From Candidatus Heimdallarchaeota archaeon (GTDB taxonomy: Archaea > Asgardarchaeota > Heimdallarchaeia > Hodarchaeales > Hodarchaeaceae), in assembly GCA_020353515.1 (NCBI GenBank), contig CP070695.1, positions 471,173 through 535,172 on the forward strand: DNA of 64,000 nucleotides, given 5' to 3'. A program made the position numbers and the translations under genes. Within the stretch, counting starts at the first letter, position 1, and each line of letters begins with the position of its first letter. The notes under the pieces were generated by a model. The model made no database searches and was not told the origin of the DNA. It saw only the letters and a list, made by a program, of their open reading frames with translations. Below, one piece after another: positions 8,592 to 17,580 of this stretch.

Positions 8592-10532
8592 TCATCCAAG
8601 AACTAGTTCAGTATAAACAGCCCGATGATCAGATACTCTTGGTGACCCAAAAATTGCACAATTAAGAACTGTCCAACTTCCTTTCAACCAAACATAGTCA
8701 ATCCGTTTTACAGCAAATCCAGAATTATTATAGGACGTCCCACTATCAGAAGTATTTCCAGATAATATCCAAGTATCTGAAAAAGTTGAATTAAGAAGCA
8801 CAAATGCTTGATCTGTCACATCTGGACGAGTATTAAAATCACCAAGGATGATAGAATTAGTAAAATCCTCTGTAATATCAAGGATTTTTACAGCCTGATT
8901 ATATCTATCAATTGTATACTTACCTGTTTGAAAATGGGTTACTACAATAGGTAATTCCCCCGCTATCTCACCAGTATCAATTTCTACCACAATCGCTACT
9001 CGTTCGATGGATTGATATGCTGGTAAGTCCTCATAATAAGCAGATAATATTGGAAATCTTGAAAGAAGAGATACTCCGTAAATTTGAGCAGAAGTTGGAG
9101 GCCCATAATAATAATAATTCATCCCAGTCTGATGAGCGAGCCATTGCACACCATTCATACTTGATGATGTAATTCGGGCACCTTCTGATTCTTGTAATCC
9201 AACAACATCTGCTCCAGATTCTAGTATGACATCCCTTACTTGTTCAAGGTTATAAAGACCTGTTTGTCCAATTGAGAAGTACTGATGAATATTGAAAGTC
9301 ATGACCTTAAGTTTACTTGTGTCTGGACTCTTTTGAACCTTAAGAAGATCATTAGTAACCACACCCAACATTGAAATAATGATTGCAGACAGGAAGATAA
9401 TACGTACAGAATTTAATACCTGTTGAGGTTTCTTTTTGAAGTTAAGAGGTATTTCAAATCTTAAGCTAGCTAAGGGGAGAAGTAATCCTGCTACAAATAT
9501 AGTAGTTGCAGCATGCCCACGAGTAAAGGCTAAAATTGAGGGCATAAACGCCCAATTCCCAGCGCTTACGTGTAAGATCAGGATGAATACCATTAAAAAT
9601 TGAAATACAGTCATTCTTAATCCAACAACCCTGGGTGATCTAATCGAGTTCTTACTCAAACCCATGTAAAGGATAACACAAATTGAAACCTGTACAGTAA
9701 AGTAAGTGATAAAGGGCATGAGATTTATCCAGAGAAGATCTATTAAGGAGAAAAGAAACAAGATTACCCACCCGAACTCCAATTTGTTTTGGGTAAGATG
9801 ACCCCCTTTTTCAAAAGTTAATAAACCACCTAGTACAAGACCAAAGATTCCAGTAAATGATATAAGTATGTAATTCCTGAAAAACCATGTAGATACGACA
9901 TTAGGAAAACCTAGGAATAAAATTTGAATAAAGAGGAAACCTATAACTGGAGGCACCCCAGTAAACGTTGATTGTGAAGATTCTATTAATCGAGGATCAT
10001 ATCTGATATTGAAAAACCAGAGTAGAATTCCTAAGCTTATCCAGAAAAGGAATAGAATCGTTCCAATAATGGTAGCATAATAAGAAGCTGTTCCGAGCCA
10101 TGAACGCAAAATAATCTGGAGTACGACTCCTAAGATTATGCTCAAAGAAAACTGTTCTTTCTCAAGTTGAATTCGGTTTACGAGCACCGGAGTAATGAAT
10201 ATCATAGCAAAAATGGCAGCAAGAGTAGCAATTAGTGTGACTGGAATAAAGCTTAATACGACCATAATTGTTGCTCCAAGGATGCAGACTGACAGAGTTC
10301 TCATCGAATGAGGATATGGTAGAATCACTTCCACAAGTCCAGTCAATAGAAAAAGAACTAAAAGAATAGTCACATTTGGTCCTGCAGTAGAAAAGTTTAG
10401 CACAAAGATCATTGTTAAAAAACGTTCTAGCTGTGTGAAGAAAAGAAAAACTATAATTGTTCCAAAAATTAATTGGAAAAGGAAATTTAATAATTCTTGA
10501 GAAAGAATCGGTTTTTTTTCCACGTTTATCAA
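8592..10532 (-). CDS. Polytopic membrane protein with C-terminal EEP domain, copy B
   Basis: This 646-residue protein is laid out as copy A: about 12 hydrophobic segments over residues 1-395, then an EEP domain from about 405. Motifs are LKVMTFNIHQ, GLQESEGARI with the metal Glu, THFQTGKY, LGDFNTRPD and SDHRAVYTEL, all catalytic elements being present. EEP residues correspond closely between A and B while the membrane halves differ more, so this is an old duplication or two related genes. The start is TTG at 10532 with no ATG nearby upstream in frame. The two genes and the nitroreductase lie in one direction within 5 kb. Confidence 0.85.
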   Translation of the reverse strand: MINVEKKPILSQELLNFLFQLIFGTIIVFLFFTQLERFLTMIFVLNFSTAGPNVTILLVLFLLTGLVEVILPYPHSMRTLSVCILGATIMVVLSFIPVTLIATLAAIFAMIFITPVLVNRIQLEKEQFSLSIILGVVLQIILRSWLGTASYYATIIGTILFLFWISLGILLWFFNIRYDPRLIESSQSTFTGVPPVIGFLFIQILFLGFPNVVSTWFFRNYILISFTGIFGLVLGGLLTFEKGGHLTQNKLEFGWVILFLFSLIDLLWINLMPFITYFTVQVSICVILYMGLSKNSIRSPRVVGLRMTVFQFLMVFILILHVSAGNWAFMPSILAFTRGHAATTIFVAGLLLPLASLRFEIPLNFKKKPQQVLNSVRIIFLSAIIISMLGVVTNDLLKVQKSPDTSKLKVMTFNIHQYFSIGQTGLYNLEQVRDVILESGADVVGLQESEGARITSSSMNGVQWLAHQTGMNYYYYGPPTSAQIYGVSLLSRFPILSAYYEDLPAYQSIERVAIVVEIDTGEIAGELPIVVTHFQTGKYTIDRYNQAVKILDITEDFTNSIILGDFNTRPDVTDQAFVLLNSTFSDTWILSGNTSDSGTSYNNSGFAVKRIDYVWLKGSWTVLNCAIFGSPRVSDHRAVYTELVLG

Positions 10533-10669
10533 CTCAAGTAAGAACTTTAACTAGAGTATCTTAATAAAAAGCGAATGTATTAGAGCGTTAAATAAAGTCT
10601 TTGGCATCGATAACAAAAATTAAAGAGTACAAAGATCCTACTCACTATAGTAATCAGTGGTAAGAGAAA

Positions 10670-11527
10670 ATGCCTGAAGGCCCTGAAGTAGAAACTGTAA
10701 GACTTGAACTCCTCCAACTTATTTCAAAAAAGGTTGATTCAATTCAATTAACTCCATTATCTCAAAAATACCCTAAATATGAAGGAAAACAACCATTTTT
10801 TAATCAGTTTTCTAGGAAAACAATCCACAGCATAGACCGTTTTGGAAAATTTTTGGTTTGGCGTTTTACTAATGTTGAAGCAGTTATTCTTAATCACCTC
10901 GGAATGACTGGTAGATGGTGTCTCTACAAGGATCTCAAGAAGTTACCTACGACTACAAAACACATTAAAGTAATCATCCATATGAAAAGCCCACCTAATG
11001 CCCTATTCAACGATATACGAAATTTTGGTCAATTCAAGGTGTTTCAATCGTTTGAGGAAGTCCAACAATACACCCCTATTCGGTCTCTAGGCGTTGATGG
11101 ACTTACCACTCCTTTTCCACTTAATGAGTTCTTGACTCGGTTAGCAAAAAAGAATTTTAAGGATAAACCTATTGGGGAAGTCCTCTTGAATCAACGTCTT
11201 GTGGCTGGAGTTGGGAATATCTATAAAACAGAATCCTTGTTTCATGCAAAGATCAATCCACTGAAAAAGGTAAAAAAACTCTCAAACACGGAAAGAGAGG
11301 AATTAGGTCTCGCTATCGGAAAAATTTTACAAAAAGCCTTGCACGATAAAGGGAGTACAATGGAGTTTCAGCCCTATGAGCTGCCCTCAGGAACAACTGG
11401 GAATGCACAAAAATGGCATAAGGTATACAAGCGTGAAGGGAAACCTTGTTTGGAATGTGGAACTCCTATAACGCGAATGATTCAGAAAGACAGAAGCACT
11501 TTTTATTGTTTACAATGTCAAAAATAA
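10670..11527 (+). CDS. mutM: Formamidopyrimidine-DNA glycosylase / endonuclease VIII family
   Basis: This 285-residue protein begins MPEGPEVETVR, in which Pro2 and Glu3 are the catalytic pair of the Fpg/Nei family. NHLGMTGRW, VAGVGNIYKTESLF (helix-two-turn-helix) and a C-terminal CLECG/CLQCQ zinc finger are all present. The enzyme excises oxidised bases such as 8-oxoguanine and nicks the abasic site. Fpg proteins are mainly bacterial, so this copy in an archaeal context probably arrived by transfer (inference). It converges on the HMG-CoA synthase gene, whose stop is 5 bases away. Confidence 0.93.
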   Translation: MPEGPEVETVRLELLQLISKKVDSIQLTPLSQKYPKYEGKQPFFNQFSRKTIHSIDRFGKFLVWRFTNVEAVILNHLGMTGRWCLYKDLKKLPTTTKHIKVIIHMKSPPNALFNDIRNFGQFKVFQSFEEVQQYTPIRSLGVDGLTTPFPLNEFLTRLAKKNFKDKPIGEVLLNQRLVAGVGNIYKTESLFHAKINPLKKVKKLSNTEREELGLAIGKILQKALHDKGSTMEFQPYELPSGTTGNAQKWHKVYKREGKPCLECGTPITRMIQKDRSTFYCLQCQK

Positions 11528-11532
11528 TGAGA

Positions 11533-13215
11533 TTAGTTTTCTTGTTGATAATTACTCCGTAATTGAGTGAACATTGGAACATATAGGATAGGTACCCATC
11601 CTTTCGGAGCAGGACGCCAACGACCGATAACAGCTTTTACTTCTTCTCCTTCAGTGAAATTACAGATCCTGGGATTGTAATTAAATCCTCTAACCATTTT
11701 TTGGTCAAACATTGCCCAGTAAGGATTCTCAGGATGACCAGCTGCTTTCTTTGAGGGATTATAATAATGCACCTGTTTAATTTTAGCTCGTTTCGGGATC
11801 TTTAACACTTGCAATTTCGTTCCGCATATTCTTTTAGCGTCACCAGTTGTGTTCTCAATCCCACGTAAACAACGATCTTCCAATTCGCCAAATTTCTCTG
11901 GAGGAGCAAAATCTGGGAAGTTAGCTTTGGTCCAACTGTCCCCAAAATAGACGGCACCGCATTTTGGGCACCCCTCTACTTGATAATATTCTTTTGATAG
12001 TGGATCTACTTCCAATAAGGCGATATGCCGAGCAGCTTGATCAGGAGTATCACGAAACTTAAAATAATCCTCAACCGTGATTTTCTGTTTGTATTCTATT
12101 TGTTCCTGAACAGTTGGAACGCCATTATTAGCAACTTGTGAACCATCAGCTTTCACTTTAATACTAATGACATCGGAACCAGCACCTGATCCATAAAGAA
12201 CAGTCATAATCTCATCGCCAGGTTCAGCAGTTTCCATCGCATTGCATAAAGCAGTTGGAACAGTCGCAGAATAACCATTGGCAATAACTGGGGCTAAATT
12301 AGATACTTTAACCCTCGGTTCGATACCAAGCATCTTACCGTCGTCATCAAACATCTTTTCAGCTAAGGGGACGCCAAAATGATTACCAATGTCGATTAAA
12401 GCCTCATTAGGAAATGATCCATTTGGAGAGTGAATCACCCAAGTTTTAGTTTGAAGACAGTCAGGACTGATGTCGGAATAATTCACAAGGTGTTTCTTCA
12501 GGGTTGAAAGAATCATTCCACGGAAGGCCAGTGAAGTACCTTGACCCTCATGCTCTGGGAATGCTTCCCCATCTTTTCTAATAAAATCTGAGAAGTCATA
12601 GTTGATTGAGGTTCGTCCTTTTATTTCTGCAATCCCTTTCTCTTTCCCAAGAATGATGCTAGTGGAATAGAAGGAAGCAGAAAACTCTAGGTCATCTCCA
12701 GGAGCCCCTTGACTCGCATCAGTTGCAGTAACCGCAACATAACGACATCTTCCAGAATCAATTAGGGCGGCTGCAATGTCAAGAAATTCACCAAAGGGCT
12801 TACAGGCAAACTCTCCTCGCACACCATATTTCAGATCAGTTAAACCAGCCTTTCCAGCAATAGCTGTACTTGATTTTACAGCATAGGGATAAGATTCTGA
12901 AACAACGAATAACGCATCAATTTCTTCAGGTTTGATTCCAGCACGGCGAATAGCATAACTCAAAGATTGGATCCCTGCAGTCAATGCATCTTCGTTTGGA
13001 CCAGGAACAACCTTTTCTCGAAGCATTAATCGTTGATGGTAAACCCATCTCACACTACTCAAGGCCTTTCCTCGAAAACGATTGACAGTTCTCTTAAGTT
13101 TTCTCAAAGCAACCTTATAATTAAGTGTGGACAAACTATGGTAATTATCCACGAGTTCTTGAATTTCAAGACGATTTTGAGGTATAAAAGACGCTATTGC
13201 CTTAATATCTGCCAT
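11533..13215 (-). CDS. Hydroxymethylglutaryl-CoA synthase fused to a DUF35 zinc-ribbon/OB module
   Basis: Residues 1-360 form a thiolase-fold HMG-CoA synthase with Glu in VVSESYP (about 107), the acyl-carrying Cys in EFACKPFGEF (about 138) and His in VIHSPNGSF (about 262). This enzyme condenses acetyl-CoA with acetoacetyl-CoA for the mevalonate route to archaeal lipids. Residues from about 385 onward hold GCPKCGAVYF, further Cys residues and an OB-like region ending in GRWRPAPKG, as in DUF35 proteins. In many archaea DUF35 is a separate gene in the thiolase-HMGS complex; here it is joined. The frame is open to 13263, but MADIKAIASF at 13215 fits family starts better. Confidence 0.88.
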   Translation of the reverse strand: MADIKAIASFIPQNRLEIQELVDNYHSLSTLNYKVALRKLKRTVNRFRGKALSSVRWVYHQRLMLREKVVPGPNEDALTAGIQSLSYAIRRAGIKPEEIDALFVVSESYPYAVKSSTAIAGKAGLTDLKYGVRGEFACKPFGEFLDIAAALIDSGRCRYVAVTATDASQGAPGDDLEFSASFYSTSIILGKEKGIAEIKGRTSINYDFSDFIRKDGEAFPEHEGQGTSLAFRGMILSTLKKHLVNYSDISPDCLQTKTWVIHSPNGSFPNEALIDIGNHFGVPLAEKMFDDDGKMLGIEPRVKVSNLAPVIANGYSATVPTALCNAMETAEPGDEIMTVLYGSGAGSDVISIKVKADGSQVANNGVPTVQEQIEYKQKITVEDYFKFRDTPDQAARHIALLEVDPLSKEYYQVEGCPKCGAVYFGDSWTKANFPDFAPPEKFGELEDRCLRGIENTTGDAKRICGTKLQVLKIPKRAKIKQVHYYNPSKKAAGHPENPYWAMFDQKMVRGFNYNPRICNFTEGEEVKAVIGRWRPAPKGWVPILYVPMFTQLRSNYQQEN

Positions 13216-13263
13216 ATAAATAACCATCGCGTAGGTTTTGTGATGTTTCTTTGGTGTAACCAA

Positions 13264-13641
13264 TGTAATACTACTTGTCGTAAAGAATAGCCGTTCTTCT
13301 TACCTGTGAAGATGCCAATTGTTTAAGTCAGAGGACTAAAACATTTAAGCTCTCGAAAAGTTACCCATTAGTAAGGGGTTTATATGTGTTAGCTCATACA
13401 TACGGCTCATAGGGGTAATTTTTAAAAAATTTTAAGGTAATATGGGTTCATCATATGGGTGATTCCCCCTTTGCCTTTTTTCCTTATCTATGATCATTAC
13501 TAAAAATTATAATTGGAGAGATTATTTAACTTTTATTTTATTTTTTTTAGAATTTTTTTATCAGATTAACTAACTGGTTAAGTCATTTTTGTACCAATAA
13601 AAAGGTAAGGAGAATAAAGGTAACATATTTCTAAGAGAATA
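13264..13641. other. Intergenic region, no gene seen
   Basis: This is an AT-rich divergent spacer between the HMG-CoA synthase gene and the gene at 13681. It contains a long T-rich tract at about 13530-13560 and no reading frame of note. It presumably carries both promoters. Confidence 0.5.
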
Positions 13642-13649
13642 TTTATACT
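13642..13649 (+). promoter_or_regulatory. TATA-like box for the gene at 13681
   Basis: TTTATACT is centred 36 bases before the ATG at 13681. That predicts an archaeal transcription start about 10 bases before the gene. Confidence 0.45.
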
Positions 13650-13680
13650 GCTTATCAACAGATCCTAGAAACCTATTACA

Positions 13681-14298
13681 ATGAGGACGATCAAATTGAA
13701 ATCTTTCATCGTATTATATGGGCCACGACTTCCTGAAGCAAGTAATTGCCTGTTAAAGCTCTCACAAAAGCTGGGTGATCTTCCTATCTCTGGAGGGGAA
13801 AGAGCTTATGGAACTCATGATTTTGTGTTTAATTGGATCAAACCACCCCAACCAGAACCATTATTAGAACTAGTACGCAGGATTGATGAGTGTTTAATGG
13901 GATTACCAACGAAATACGCTATCACGACTGAAAGCCACAAAACAAGTCGTGTAACTGTTGAGATCGGTAAACGAGTTATGGCTACTATTTTTTCTCTGAT
14001 CCGGATTCAGGGCCCCAGTATTTCCAAAGCACTAACCGCTATTGAACAGGTTATTCAAGAAGTCGAAACAACAAACACCTTTGATACAGTAAAATCTTCG
14101 ATTCTTATGGGAGAGTATGATTATGCCTTTGAGTGGGATCATTGGCCATCCTTTGAGGAGATCCATGACTTATTATCACGTTTAGATGAAAAAATTGAAC
14201 CAACAGGAGCTTTATACACACTAACGACTAAAAAAGTCTATCGCACAGAAGACCACATTGATGACTATTCTAGTGATAATCTTATGGCATTTCTTTGA
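13681..14298 (+). CDS. Unknown protein with two tandem copies of one domain
   Basis: I do not recognise the family. The 205 residues split into two halves of about 90 that share a pattern: a beta strand and helix, then HDFVFNWIKPPQPEPLLELVRRIDECL in copy 1 (shown only in part by YDYAFEWDHWPSFEEIHDLL in copy 2), then PTKYAITTESHK against GALYTLTTKK. This suggests an internal duplication of a small alpha/beta sensor-like domain, perhaps dimeric ferredoxin-like. There is no signal peptide and no membrane segment. It has its own promoter and no operon partner. Confidence 0.65.
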   Translation: MRTIKLKSFIVLYGPRLPEASNCLLKLSQKLGDLPISGGERAYGTHDFVFNWIKPPQPEPLLELVRRIDECLMGLPTKYAITTESHKTSRVTVEIGKRVMATIFSLIRIQGPSISKALTAIEQVIQEVETTNTFDTVKSSILMGEYDYAFEWDHWPSFEEIHDLLSRLDEKIEPTGALYTLTTKKVYRTEDHIDDYSSDNLMAFL

Positions 14299-14377
14299 AT
14301 TTAATTATATTTTTGCTTAGCTTTTTCCTTCTATTCATTGATTTTTATGGTAACTTACTAAAGATTTAATTATCCAT

Positions 14378-15418
14378 TTAAGTAATGGGAAATAGCACAA
14401 GTAGAATAAGTAGTTCGAAAGGTAGTATTATTAATGCTAGTAGCGTTAAGCTAGTAATTAATAAACTGATTTCATCCTCTTTAAGGTTGAAAAATTTTCC
14501 ATACATGATATTGATAACTGCTGGGGGTGCCATTCCTTGAATTATAAGAGTAATCGCAACTGCTGGTTCACGAACTTGTAGTATGATTAACATCACTAAT
14601 ACGACTAGTGGAGCTATAAGGAAGCGCACTGAACTTACACGGAAGACCTCTTTCGAAAATAGACTTCTCGGATGAAGTTGCTCAATATCCCGAAATGAAA
14701 CCCCTACAAGGATGAGTGCTCCATAAAGTGAAATAGGTTTGACGATACTTAAGCCAGGGAGGGCAAAAAGGTCACCTATCGCGCTAGGCCCCACTATTGC
14801 ATGGAGGATAAACCCAGCAATTACAGCTAGCAGTGGTGGAAATTTTAACAGGTTGATTGATATCTTCTTTATATCTGTGAAAGGAGAATTCGGTTTGCTT
14901 TCATCAGTGTTTACATGTTCAGGGGTATACATAACTCCCAACAATACTCCAAGGCTATTCCGTAGTATCATAGCCACAAACACAAATATTGATGCGTAAA
15001 TCAGAGCGGAAGATCCTAAGATCGCTAAAATTATTGGAAATGGGTATAACAATGAATTAGGAAACGTACTACATAGTACTCGCGCACCGACTTCTTCTGG
15101 TGGTTTACTTCTTGAGATCAGGTGAATGGAAAGAAAACTAGCGATATGTACAATAACTGCAACAACAGTTACAATGATAATCATTTCTCCTGCAAAAGAC
15201 TCAATTGAAGCAAAGGAGGAGATAATATTAACAGGAAAAAAAAACCAAATCGTTATTGTATTAATCCATTTACCATATTTAGGTTTATAATATCTCGAAA
15301 AACGCCAGATAATACCAATAATGATCATAATATAAACTATCAAGAGGTCTGTGAGTAAGCCAAGTAAGCCTTCAATCAGGACAGAAAGTACCTGCGTGAG
15401 TGTGTCGAAAAATGCCAT
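14378..15418 (-). CDS. AEC (auxin efflux carrier) family transporter
   Basis: This 346-residue protein has about ten hydrophobic segments in two halves. FFFPVNIISSFAS in the first half and PNSLLYPFPIILAILG followed by a long loop in the middle match the membrane transport protein (AEC/Mem_trans) family. LPGLSIVKPISLYGALILVGVS in shortened form recalls the usual linker before the second half. AEC members move organic acids such as malate and other anions. It is the last of three genes on this strand after ribA and the M24 peptidase, with a 46-base gap. Confidence 0.8.
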   Translation of the reverse strand: MAFFDTLTQVLSVLIEGLLGLLTDLLIVYIMIIIGIIWRFSRYYKPKYGKWINTITIWFFFPVNIISSFASIESFAGEMIIIVTVVAVIVHIASFLSIHLISRSKPPEEVGARVLCSTFPNSLLYPFPIILAILGSSALIYASIFVFVAMILRNSLGVLLGVMYTPEHVNTDESKPNSPFTDIKKISINLLKFPPLLAVIAGFILHAIVGPSAIGDLFALPGLSIVKPISLYGALILVGVSFRDIEQLHPRSLFSKEVFRVSSVRFLIAPLVVLVMLIILQVREPAVAITLIIQGMAPPAVINIMYGKFFNLKEDEISLLITSLTLLALIILPFELLILLVLFPIT

Positions 15419-15464
15419 GTATCAGTCGCCGTTACACTTAGTGTTAAGTATGTTATTTCGTCGT

Positions 15465-16700
15465 TTACTTGATAAGAATGAATTTCTTTTGAGGAGGGAC
15501 TAGAAATTCACACCCATCTTTTGTTATAACGATGTTTTCTTCTAGCGATACTGTACCAAAATTTTTAGTTTTGACATTCAATTCCAATGTAAAAATATTG
15601 CTTTCTTCTACGAAACCCTTTGGTGTATCACCATATCTTTCCCATAGAGGACCTAGGATGACACCACCATCATGAGCTTTTGTACCTACTTGATGGCCTA
15701 AGGCATGTGCGTACTCTTCATACCCTCTCGATTTTACATATTCTCGGGCGATATTATCTACAGAATACCCCGTGACACCTGGTTTGATGTAATCAGCAGC
15801 TTTGAGAATTGCGTCTCGTACTGTTTCAAATGCATGGATTAATTCTGTTGGTGGTTCCGTACCGAAGAACCACATTCTTTGGAGGTCAGAACAGTATCCA
15901 CGCAATTTGATACCAAAATCATTATGCAATGTGTGGCCTTTTTGAGTCGTAAATTGGGGAGAGGGACCTATGTGACCCAGTTCCTTATCAGGTCCAGCAT
16001 CAACAGCTGGACAAGATGCTCTTTGCCAAGCTTCAACTACTCCTAAACGATCCATTTCTTGATGAAACAACCTTTGAATTTCTGGTTCAGACAGTCCTAC
16101 CTTTAATTTCGAAGTGATAGTCCGATTTATTTCTTCAGTTAATTTACAGGTGTTTGTAATCAGTTTGATTTCAGTTTTAGTTTTTCTTCCTCTAATAGCC
16201 TGAATTATTGGCGCAGCTGAAATAAATCGCTCTTTTTTATCTTTTAAGATGTTTGATATCTTTAGAAACATACCATGAGAAAGGCCATCGGATACTACAT
16301 CATCTTCGGAATAATTCAGGGCAATATTATGCGGATTAATTTTGTCTAAATATTTTCTCAGAGGTTCGGCAATACCTTCTTTGTAGGGTATAACTTCATC
16401 CCATATCCCTTTTTCTCTCTCGGCTGGTGCGTCAAAATTTCCTACAATTGCGCCCTTAGAAAATATATTTTTATTACTATTGAATATAAACGCTGATTCC
16501 CATACAACATCACCCCCAATAACAAGATCCATGATTGGGTCTGGATTAGCTTCAGTTTCCCTGATAAAAATCAGCCAACACTCAATTCCGTTCTCCTTCA
16601 TGATTGAAGGTATTTGGTTATGTTTTTCCCTAATTATTTCTAGATGATTTTCTCTTGAAAGTTTTGCTTGACTCAATAATAAATCCCTTCTTAAAGTCAT
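15465..16700 (-). CDS. M24 family metallopeptidase (Xaa-Pro aminopeptidase/creatinase type)
   Basis: Residues 1-170 form a creatinase-like N-terminal domain and the remainder the pita-bread catalytic domain. Metal ligands are visible in HNDFGIK, YCSDLQRMW, HALGHQVG, TLELNVK and SLEENIVIT, so the di-metal site is complete. Such proteins cut Xaa-Pro bonds or, in related branches, C-N bonds in creatine-like molecules. The ATG overlaps the ribA stop (TAATG), so the two are translationally linked. A link between flavin synthesis and this peptidase is not known to me. Confidence 0.88.
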   Translation of the reverse strand: MTLRRDLLLSQAKLSRENHLEIIREKHNQIPSIMKENGIECWLIFIRETEANPDPIMDLVIGGDVVWESAFIFNSNKNIFSKGAIVGNFDAPAEREKGIWDEVIPYKEGIAEPLRKYLDKINPHNIALNYSEDDVVSDGLSHGMFLKISNILKDKKERFISAAPIIQAIRGRKTKTEIKLITNTCKLTEEINRTITSKLKVGLSEPEIQRLFHQEMDRLGVVEAWQRASCPAVDAGPDKELGHIGPSPQFTTQKGHTLHNDFGIKLRGYCSDLQRMWFFGTEPPTELIHAFETVRDAILKAADYIKPGVTGYSVDNIAREYVKSRGYEEYAHALGHQVGTKAHDGGVILGPLWERYGDTPKGFVEESNIFTLELNVKTKNFGTVSLEENIVITKDGCEFLVPPQKKFILIK

Positions 16701-17425
16701 TACCTTGAATGAATTTTTAAAAGATGGCCAAAACGTTGTTTTTTTGTTTGCATATAATTTAGACTGTATTCTGTTGGAGGGAGATCCAGGGGTACTCGTT
16801 CGATAATCTCTATATGCTCTCCAACCTGTTTAATTTTCTCAGGATTATTTGTTATCAGTCTAATAGATCCGACACCAAGCTTCTCGAGCATTGCTCCAGC
16901 GACTTCATAGTTTCGTTGATCTGCTCCGAATCCAAGAGCGACATTTGCATCATAGGTATCGAAACCATTGTCCTGTAAGGCATATGCACGGAGTTTATTC
17001 AACAAACCTATTCCTCTTCCCTCTTGCTGCATATATAAGATGACTCCTGCTCCTTCTTCCTCAATCATTTTTAATGAGTGATCCAATTGTGGGCCACAAT
17101 CACATCTTAGGGATCCTAACGCATCACCAGTCAAACATGATGAATGTAAACGCGTGAGTAGCTTAGTTTTACCTATTATATCGCCTTTAACTATTGCTAT
17201 ATGTTCCTCTCGATCTTTGTTATTTACAAAACCCACTATATGAAAATGTCCGAATTGACTTGGAAAATCCGCGATTGCTACAATCATAACACAGGTTTGT
17301 TTTTCACAAGTTTCACACTCATGTTGATTGGAACAATTCTTGAATTCCAACAAATCTTGGTTAATTATGGTTTCTAGGGATAGTTTCTGCATTTTATAGA
17401 CCCGAATAAGTGACTTTACTAGCAT
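16700..17425 (-). CDS. ribA: GTP cyclohydrolase II (RibA)
   Basis: This enzyme opens GTP to the first pyrimidine intermediate of riboflavin synthesis. HSSCLTGDALGSLRCDCGPQ holds the three zinc Cys residues, and QQEGRGIGL is the catalytic signature of RibA. Most archaea use the unrelated ArfA (GTP cyclohydrolase III), so a bacterial-type RibA suggests transfer (inference). An added N-terminal stretch has four more Cys (31, 37, 40 and 45), which may bind a second metal. Starts at 17425 or 17392 are both possible. The DHBP synthase partner is not fused and not seen here. Confidence 0.92.
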   Translation of the reverse strand: MLVKSLIRVYKMQKLSLETIINQDLLEFKNCSNQHECETCEKQTCVMIVAIADFPSQFGHFHIVGFVNNKDREEHIAIVKGDIIGKTKLLTRLHSSCLTGDALGSLRCDCGPQLDHSLKMIEEEGAGVILYMQQEGRGIGLLNKLRAYALQDNGFDTYDANVALGFGADQRNYEVAGAMLEKLGVGSIRLITNNPEKIKQVGEHIEIIERVPLDLPPTEYSLNYMQTKKQRFGHLLKIHSR

Positions 17426-17547
17426 TAGAAAGAAAATGATGAGTAATTAATAAAATTTGTAATCTCAGATCTATATTCATTTCATAGATAGACTACAACT
17501 ATTTCTTAGGTTACTAGTTAAATTGATTAAGCAAATGAATCTTTAAT

Positions 17548-17555
17548 GTTTATAG
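17548..17555 (+). promoter_or_regulatory. TATA-like box for gltX
   Basis: GTTTATAG is centred 29 bases before the ATG at 17581, predicting a leaderless or nearly leaderless transcript for the gltX-methylase pair. Confidence 0.45.
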
Positions 17556-17580
17556 AAAAAAAGGTAATTCGTGACATCTC

